Origin: a virus | IMG/VR virus record: IMGVR_UViG_3300033997_000406 | Span: 1-64,000 of that record | Length of the DNA stretch: 64,000 nt | Strand: one strand, 5' to 3' | In this document: positions 60,191-64,000 of the stretch, in pieces | Position numbering within the stretch: position 1 is the first letter of the stretch | How the letters are laid out: each line of letters begins with the position of its first letter | Translations under genes and position numbers: made by a program | The notes under the pieces: generated by a model | The model's input: only the letters and a program-made list of their open reading frames with translations | The model's database searches: none | Told to the model about the DNA's origin: nothing

Positions 60191-60249
60191 TTCGCACCTG
60201 TTTGTTTTAGTCCTAGCTGGCAATGGTAATTACAGCGCTAAATAAACAC

Positions 60250-60267
60250 TACAAACTGTTAGTATAA
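60250..60267 (+). promoter_or_regulatory. Dispersed operator-like element, site K (divergent)
   Basis: TACAAACTGTTAGTATAA, four mismatches, with the same TATAA variant as site I. It precedes the holin-like operon (minus strand). Confidence 0.4.
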
Positions 60268-60295
60268 AAAAGGCCGCACTATGGCGGCCCTTTTA
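60265..60295 (-). terminator. Rho-independent terminator, leftward
   Basis: Minus strand GGCCGC-CATAGT-GCGGCC followed by TTTTTTA. Ends the tail-fibre operon before the holin-like operon. Confidence 0.72.
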
Positions 60296-60310
60296 AACTT
60301 CTTCCTGCTT

Positions 60311-60670
60311 TTACCGCCTGTCTATCGCATCCCACTCAATACAGTTGGCGCAGTGATTTTCTTCGCGTGTGGTTATATAAAATAAAGTGTTAATGACCTT
60401 TTCAGCGAATTTGTATCCGGTACTGCCTTGCATGGCCAGATAGCCCACTCGGCCACTTATGGTTTGGTCTGGATTACCAACAAACAAGGCATTTACATGC
60501 TGATCTGAGGATACCCACAAATCAAGGCAGTAAGCGCGAGCTGGTCGGAAAAACTGACTAACAACCGTTACAACAATTCGCCACCAGCCAAGCGGTGACA
60601 TCAAGGTTTCAGCAAGCCAAATCAGTGCAACCGCGACAAGAGCCAGAGCGGCATAAATTCGACTCATCAT
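60311..60670 (-). CDS. Small membrane protein of the tail/lysis operon
   Basis: 119 aa. One N-terminal helix (IYAALALVAVALIWLAETLM), then CLDLWVSSDQHVNALFVGNP and CANCIEWDAIDRR: resembles a widespread small phage membrane protein family of unknown role with a C-terminal HCxxCIExD. Confidence 0.55.
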   Translation of the reverse strand: MMSRIYAALALVAVALIWLAETLMSPLGWWRIVVTVVSQFFRPARAYCLDLWVSSDQHVNALFVGNPDQTISGRVGYLAMQGSTGYKFAEKVINTLFYITTREENHCANCIEWDAIDRR

Positions 60671-61225
60671 TTACGCCACCGCTGTATCTATATACACATC
60701 AAACTCAATCGTTTCAAAACTCAGGCGATATGGGGCGTTAATGCGCTCTAAACCACGATTCAAACGACTGGCTTCTAAAACATAGTTGCCTGTCCCTTCG
60801 ATTCTGCCTTTAATGCTGATATTGCCGTCAGTTATAGTTGCAATAAGTCGCACGTCATCTACGCGCTGCATCCCATCCACAACGCGCTCCATCATCACCA
60901 TGACTTCACCGTCTGGTAATGGGATATTTCCTTTTATCTCAAAGTTTGCTTTGTTTGAAACCCACCAGATGTCGCCCACTTTCCGGGCTGGCACAACATC
61001 GACATTACCCACATTAAAAACAGGATACCCGGAAGGCTGTTCACCGCCATCGCCATCTGAGGGGAGCACATCTACAAACTTCTCACCATCCCATTTTTTG
61101 CCAATCAAGCTGACATCGTATGAATCTATTGAAATTAATTGTGGATCATCGACAGGTTTTGAAAAGTCAGAAACCACGAAAACAACCCCTTCATCAGTGA
61201 CCTGTGCATAATAATAATTAAGCAT
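60671..61225 (-). CDS. Tail-fibre-associated hypothetical protein
   Basis: 184 aa, starts MLNYYYAQVTDEGVVFVVSD, beta-rich throughout. The opening (Y-Y-A-x-V...V) and position after the fibre genes fit a fibre-tip or chaperone-like protein. Not named. Confidence 0.5.
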   Translation of the reverse strand: MLNYYYAQVTDEGVVFVVSDFSKPVDDPQLISIDSYDVSLIGKKWDGEKFVDVLPSDGDGGEQPSGYPVFNVGNVDVVPARKVGDIWWVSNKANFEIKGNIPLPDGEVMVMMERVVDGMQRVDDVRLIATITDGNISIKGRIEGTGNYVLEASRLNRGLERINAPYRLSFETIEFDVYIDTAVA

Positions 61226-61538
61226 ATTCTACAACCTCCCAGTTTGAAGTTGCATACTCACCACTCCGAACCCGTAATTTTGTTTCGCTAATCAAAGTGG
61301 CAGTGGCTCCATGAGGATATGTTGAGCTGCCACCCCCTCCATACCGTGCCGTAAGCAGGGTGCCTAGATGCTTAACGACTGTTTTGGCCATGTTCACTGC
61401 TGGTATTGTTAATTGCTGATCGTTATCTGATGTAGAAGATACCGTCACGCGATGAATGTTTTTGATAGTGCTCACTTGCTGCCCAGCAAGTGCCACGGGG
61501 TCTTTCTTTGCTGACTCAGGGACTGAAAATATCGTCAT
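61218..61538 (-). CDS. Small tail-fibre operon protein
   Basis: 106 aa, begins MTIFSVPESAKKDPVALAGQ, beta-rich. Overlaps the BNR-repeat fibre stop by 1 nt. Unknown. Confidence 0.5.
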   Translation of the reverse strand: MTIFSVPESAKKDPVALAGQQVSTIKNIHRVTVSSTSDNDQQLTIPAVNMAKTVVKHLGTLLTARYGGGGSSTYPHGATATLISETKLRVRSGEYATSNWEVVEYA

Positions 61539-62911
61539 TATTTAATCCTCACTGTTTTTGTAACGTCTTGAGCGGTGCTTCTATAAGGGACGCCCGCGAC
61601 AGGTATGTCGAATCCACGCACTGAAGGGTTGAGCACGGTTGGCAGCGTTGGCAAAATAGCGATGGCACTACTGGCTTTTACCACTGAATTTATAGCTGCT
61701 GGCGCTGTATAGAGCTTTTCAAACTTAGTGAAATCAAATGTTTTATAAATAGTCACATTGTTTGAAGCGAAAGCTATGAGCGAGCCATCTGATGCAACGA
61801 AATAGCGACCCGGCCGGAAACTTAAACCATGGATATTGATAGAGCCACGATCCACCCAGCTGTCTCCACCCTCTGACAAGTGGATAAAATTATTACCTTC
61901 CGCTATAAACAACTGACTTCCGGCACGGCCAATAGATGTTAGAGAGGCAGAGCGACTGCTGGTGTAGATTTTAGCCCATGATTGACCATTATCTTTACTC
62001 ACATAAAGGCGACCGTTAGTTGTGACAGCATAAAACGCATCTGTAACATCGTCATAAAAGACATCATTAAACGCGCCAGAGAAAGCTTCTGGATAACTAA
62101 TGGCAGCACTAAATGTTATTCCATTATCCGTGCTGCGATAAATTGCCGGGGTGTTTGTTGTGGCTAAACCAACGGCAATAACAACATCGCCTTTATTGGC
62201 CATCGCCATAACAAGCCTACTAGCAGAGGATGGCAGCACAATTGCAAATGAGCCTGAAGTCGCTGTTGCCGATCTGACAAGCCTACCTGATGAGTCTGAC
62301 ACATAAAATGCGCCATTTATGTACTCAGAGAAATAAGGGTGATTTCCTAAATTTGGGGCTATTGAAACGAAATTAGCGCCCACATCATCAGAAACAAAGG
62401 CCAGAGCTGATGAACCTGAGTAACCAACTACCAGAATTCTATTTGCACTTGCTGTAGCTGAAACCGCAGTAAAGTTATTCAGATCAGTATCGTGCGGATT
62501 TTCAATCCAAAAGCTGTGAAGCATTTGCTGCCAATATTCGACATCAAACTCAGCTGGATCATCTTCGATTTCACCAAATGCCATAAAGGAGCCACTGCTA
62601 TTTTTGATTTTTTTAGGAATTCCCACAGGGAACTCAACAACGCTACCGACAGGCACGGACGACGAGCCTGCCGGACCTGACGAGCCAGCGCCATTATCGG
62701 CCTTTCTTGCCAAAATTAAGTCTATGTCTGGCGTGTTATCGTTAAAACCAGCAACAACAGTTGATAGCAGAGTATCTAAATTGGTTTCGTCACACCCTAA
62801 GCCTGCAGCCTGAGCGCGCAAGGCCGCCAGACTTGCCAATGTGGTTGCAGGGGTAGCGGCGTTAATCCGAGCCTGCACCAACGCTTTATATTCATCAGTA
62901 ATTATTGTCAT
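61538..62911 (-). CDS. Tail fibre/spike with Asp-box (BNR-like) repeats
   Basis: 457 aa. Repeats of the S/T-x-D-x-G-x-x-(W/F) type: VSDDVGANF, YRSTDNGITF, VSKDNGQSW and LSEGGDSW, as in sialidase-like beta-propellers. N-terminal Ala-rich helical part (NAATPATTLASLAALRAQAA) joins the baseplate. Probably a host-recognition or glycan-binding spike. Neuraminidase activity is not implied. Confidence 0.72.
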   Translation of the reverse strand: MTIITDEYKALVQARINAATPATTLASLAALRAQAAGLGCDETNLDTLLSTVVAGFNDNTPDIDLILARKADNGAGSSGPAGSSSVPVGSVVEFPVGIPKKIKNSSGSFMAFGEIEDDPAEFDVEYWQQMLHSFWIENPHDTDLNNFTAVSATASANRILVVGYSGSSALAFVSDDVGANFVSIAPNLGNHPYFSEYINGAFYVSDSSGRLVRSATATSGSFAIVLPSSASRLVMAMANKGDVVIAVGLATTNTPAIYRSTDNGITFSAAISYPEAFSGAFNDVFYDDVTDAFYAVTTNGRLYVSKDNGQSWAKIYTSSRSASLTSIGRAGSQLFIAEGNNFIHLSEGGDSWVDRGSINIHGLSFRPGRYFVASDGSLIAFASNNVTIYKTFDFTKFEKLYTAPAAINSVVKASSAIAILPTLPTVLNPSVRGFDIPVAGVPYRSTAQDVTKTVRIK

Positions 62912-62912
62912 T

Positions 62913-63533
62913 TTAAATCGACCCCAACAATGCTAATAGTTCCAGCTCTTTTTTATCAGTCTGAGTTAGGTATTCACCCTTGAGTTGATACCTGTCGTCA
63001 GCCTGCTCAAACGTAGGCTTGTTATCCAAGCCCGCTACCGTTCTGCTTTCCAAATCCAAATGCTCAGCATTCAACGGGGTGCCATTGGGCAGCAGTATTT
63101 TCGTGATCACAACATGGTGACTCAGCAGCTCAGCGATAGGAACGACCTTGACTTGCGCTGCTGCAACCAAGGAATTTTTATCGACCTGATTGGTTAAAAG
63201 TCCGTGCTGAGATATAGCTTCAATAACCACAGCGCACTCAATGCCGGGAGTAATGAAAACTTCAATAGGGTGCTGACCTTGAACAGTAATCAACTGGCCG
63301 TCACGCTCTATAGCTGCAGTGCCTTTACCAGCGCTGCCTATGGTGATTTTATTCACGCCAGAGACAACCACATCAAAGCCCCTGTAAATACCAGCAGCTA
63401 CAATGCCCACAAATTTACGGTTAAATGATTCAGACCCCATTTCCTCCGCAAACTGCGTGTCCGCAAGCAACGGGAAAGCGGCAAGCTCAGCCCGGCTGGT
63501 AGGGGATATATTATTAAAATCAACAGCACTCAT
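62913..63533 (-). CDS. Baseplate-fibre connector, hypothetical
   Basis: 206 aa. Acidic N-terminus, then FVGIVAAGIYRGFDVVVSG and ITVQGQHPIEVFITPGIE, typical of beta-rich baseplate-to-fibre connector proteins. Overlaps the upstream gene by 4 nt. Confidence 0.5.
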   Translation of the reverse strand: MSAVDFNNISPTSRAELAAFPLLADTQFAEEMGSESFNRKFVGIVAAGIYRGFDVVVSGVNKITIGSAGKGTAAIERDGQLITVQGQHPIEVFITPGIECAVVIEAISQHGLLTNQVDKNSLVAAAQVKVVPIAELLSHHVVITKILLPNGTPLNAEHLDLESRTVAGLDNKPTFEQADDRYQLKGEYLTQTDKKELELLALLGSI

Positions 63534-63958
63534 ATGGTCGGCCTCGCCGTGTCAATTACAAATTCAACAGTTAACCCCCGGTCTGAACTCATCCAGACGG
63601 GCATACCCACAGCGATAGCTACAACACCGCTTTCATCATCAAGCACATAAAGCGTTGTAAACTCAGATCTAACACCAAGAGGCAGATACCCTTTTGGTAT
63701 GGTTGCCCTGACATTGATAGTTTTTGCTACTGGATCATATCTGTATGTCGCGCCAGTTCTTGCAAACTCACCTGTAATGGAGTCGACAGCAGAGGGAAGT
63801 GAGGGGATAACAGACGGCTTTCCGTCGACTATTTCTAAGTAGCCAGAACCCCAAGCCACCTTATCAAGCTTGAAAAACGGGATTGAACTACATAACGACA
63901 TAGCTCGCCGGGCATAGTATCGGTCAAGAAGCTTACCCCCATCTAAAATAACAGCCAC
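63530..63958 (-). CDS. Tail-fibre operon protein, hypothetical
   Basis: 142 aa, GTG start after AGGAGG at ideal spacing. Beta-rich (AVDSITGEFARTGATYRYDP; NVRATIPKGYLPLGV). Position suggests a baseplate periphery protein. Not recognised. Confidence 0.52.
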   Translation of the reverse strand: MAVILDGGKLLDRYYARRAMSLCSSIPFFKLDKVAWGSGYLEIVDGKPSVIPSLPSAVDSITGEFARTGATYRYDPVAKTINVRATIPKGYLPLGVRSEFTTLYVLDDESGVVAIAVGMPVWMSSDRGLTVEFVIDTARPTI

Positions 63959-63969
63959 AATATGACCTC

Positions 63970-64000
63970 CTAAAGTTCTATGGTTCTTGCAATAAAGACA
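63970..64000 (-). CDS. C-terminal end of an upstream tail gene, cut by window edge
   Basis: The frame ends VFIARTIEL then TAG, 12 nt before the next start. Only nine residues are visible. Confidence 0.35.
   Translation of the reverse strand, partial: VFIARTIEL

Noticed and set aside
59874-60245. 123-codon plus-strand frame opposite the holin-like gene
   Set aside because: Lies antisense to a hydrophobic gene with good context, lacks a Shine-Dalgarno and has no protein-like features.

Overview
The window is a 64 kb piece of a large tailed bacteriophage genome that looks like a P1-type phage-plasmid of a gammaproteobacterium. The case rests on several independent P1-like traits: a ParA/ParB partition operon (21.8-24.5 kb); a 2,258-residue DarB-like methylase-helicase (38.0-44.8 kb) plus a DarA-like polyvalent protein (56.0-58.8 kb); an array of eight TGATCA hexamers in 160 bp next to the terminase genes, almost exactly the layout of the P1 pac site; a phage-borne SspA homologue next to terminase (P1 late transcription needs host SspA); a tyrosine recombinase; and a dispersed asymmetric operator-like element at most operon boundaries, reminiscent of P1 C1 operators. 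No 16S, tRNA or housekeeping genes are seen. The host is not identified; SspA, RdgC and FtsK-gamma-like sequences argue for a gammaproteobacterium.

Layout. 0-5.1 kb, minus: baseplate and spike genes of a contractile tail. 5.1-6.1 kb: control region with terminators and operator-like sites. 6.1-10.1 kb, plus: small regulator and accessory genes, including a C5-cytosine methyltransferase and a cupin-like protein. 10.2-13.7 kb: moron-like island with HicAB and MazEF toxin-antitoxin pairs, a catalytic-domain-only tyrosine recombinase, a perfect 13-bp inverted repeat, a membrane protein and a probably frameshifted XRE gene. 13.9-15.1 kb, plus: two unknown genes. 15.1-21.6 kb, minus: sspA, terL, terS, the pac-like array, a VRR-NUC nuclease and small late-type genes. 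21.8-26.7 kb, plus: a parA-X-parB operon, an amino-group DNA methyltransferase and a broken DEDD exonuclease. 27.1-32.8 kb, minus: small genes, an ASCH-like protein and an RdgC-FtsK-gamma fusion. 32.8-34.2 kb: replication initiator flanked by dyads, a GATC cluster and a duplicated iteron-like block. 34.2-34.9 kb: nested spanins. 35.0-37.9 kb, minus: portal and a probable prohead protein. 38.0-45.3 kb, plus: DarB-like giant. 45.4-46.8 kb, minus: divergent C5 methyltransferase. 46.9-55.1 kb, plus: about 24 small early-type genes including a DndB-like DGQHR protein and many zinc ribbons. 55.1-59.4 kb, minus: polyvalent (DarA/InPase) proteins. 59.4-60.7 kb: holin-like and membrane genes. 60.7-64 kb: tail fibre and baseplate-periphery genes.

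How the parts fit. Lysogeny would be as a partitioned plasmid (ParAB, a Rep with an ori, toxin-antitoxin modules, a recombinase for multimer resolution). Lytic growth would use the terminase/pac system for headful packaging, structural genes and spanins, with Dar/polyvalent proteins probably packaged and injected to blunt host restriction. The recurring 18-bp element next to operon starts suggests one master regulator over the whole programme. Functional names come from motif recognition by eye; no database search was run.
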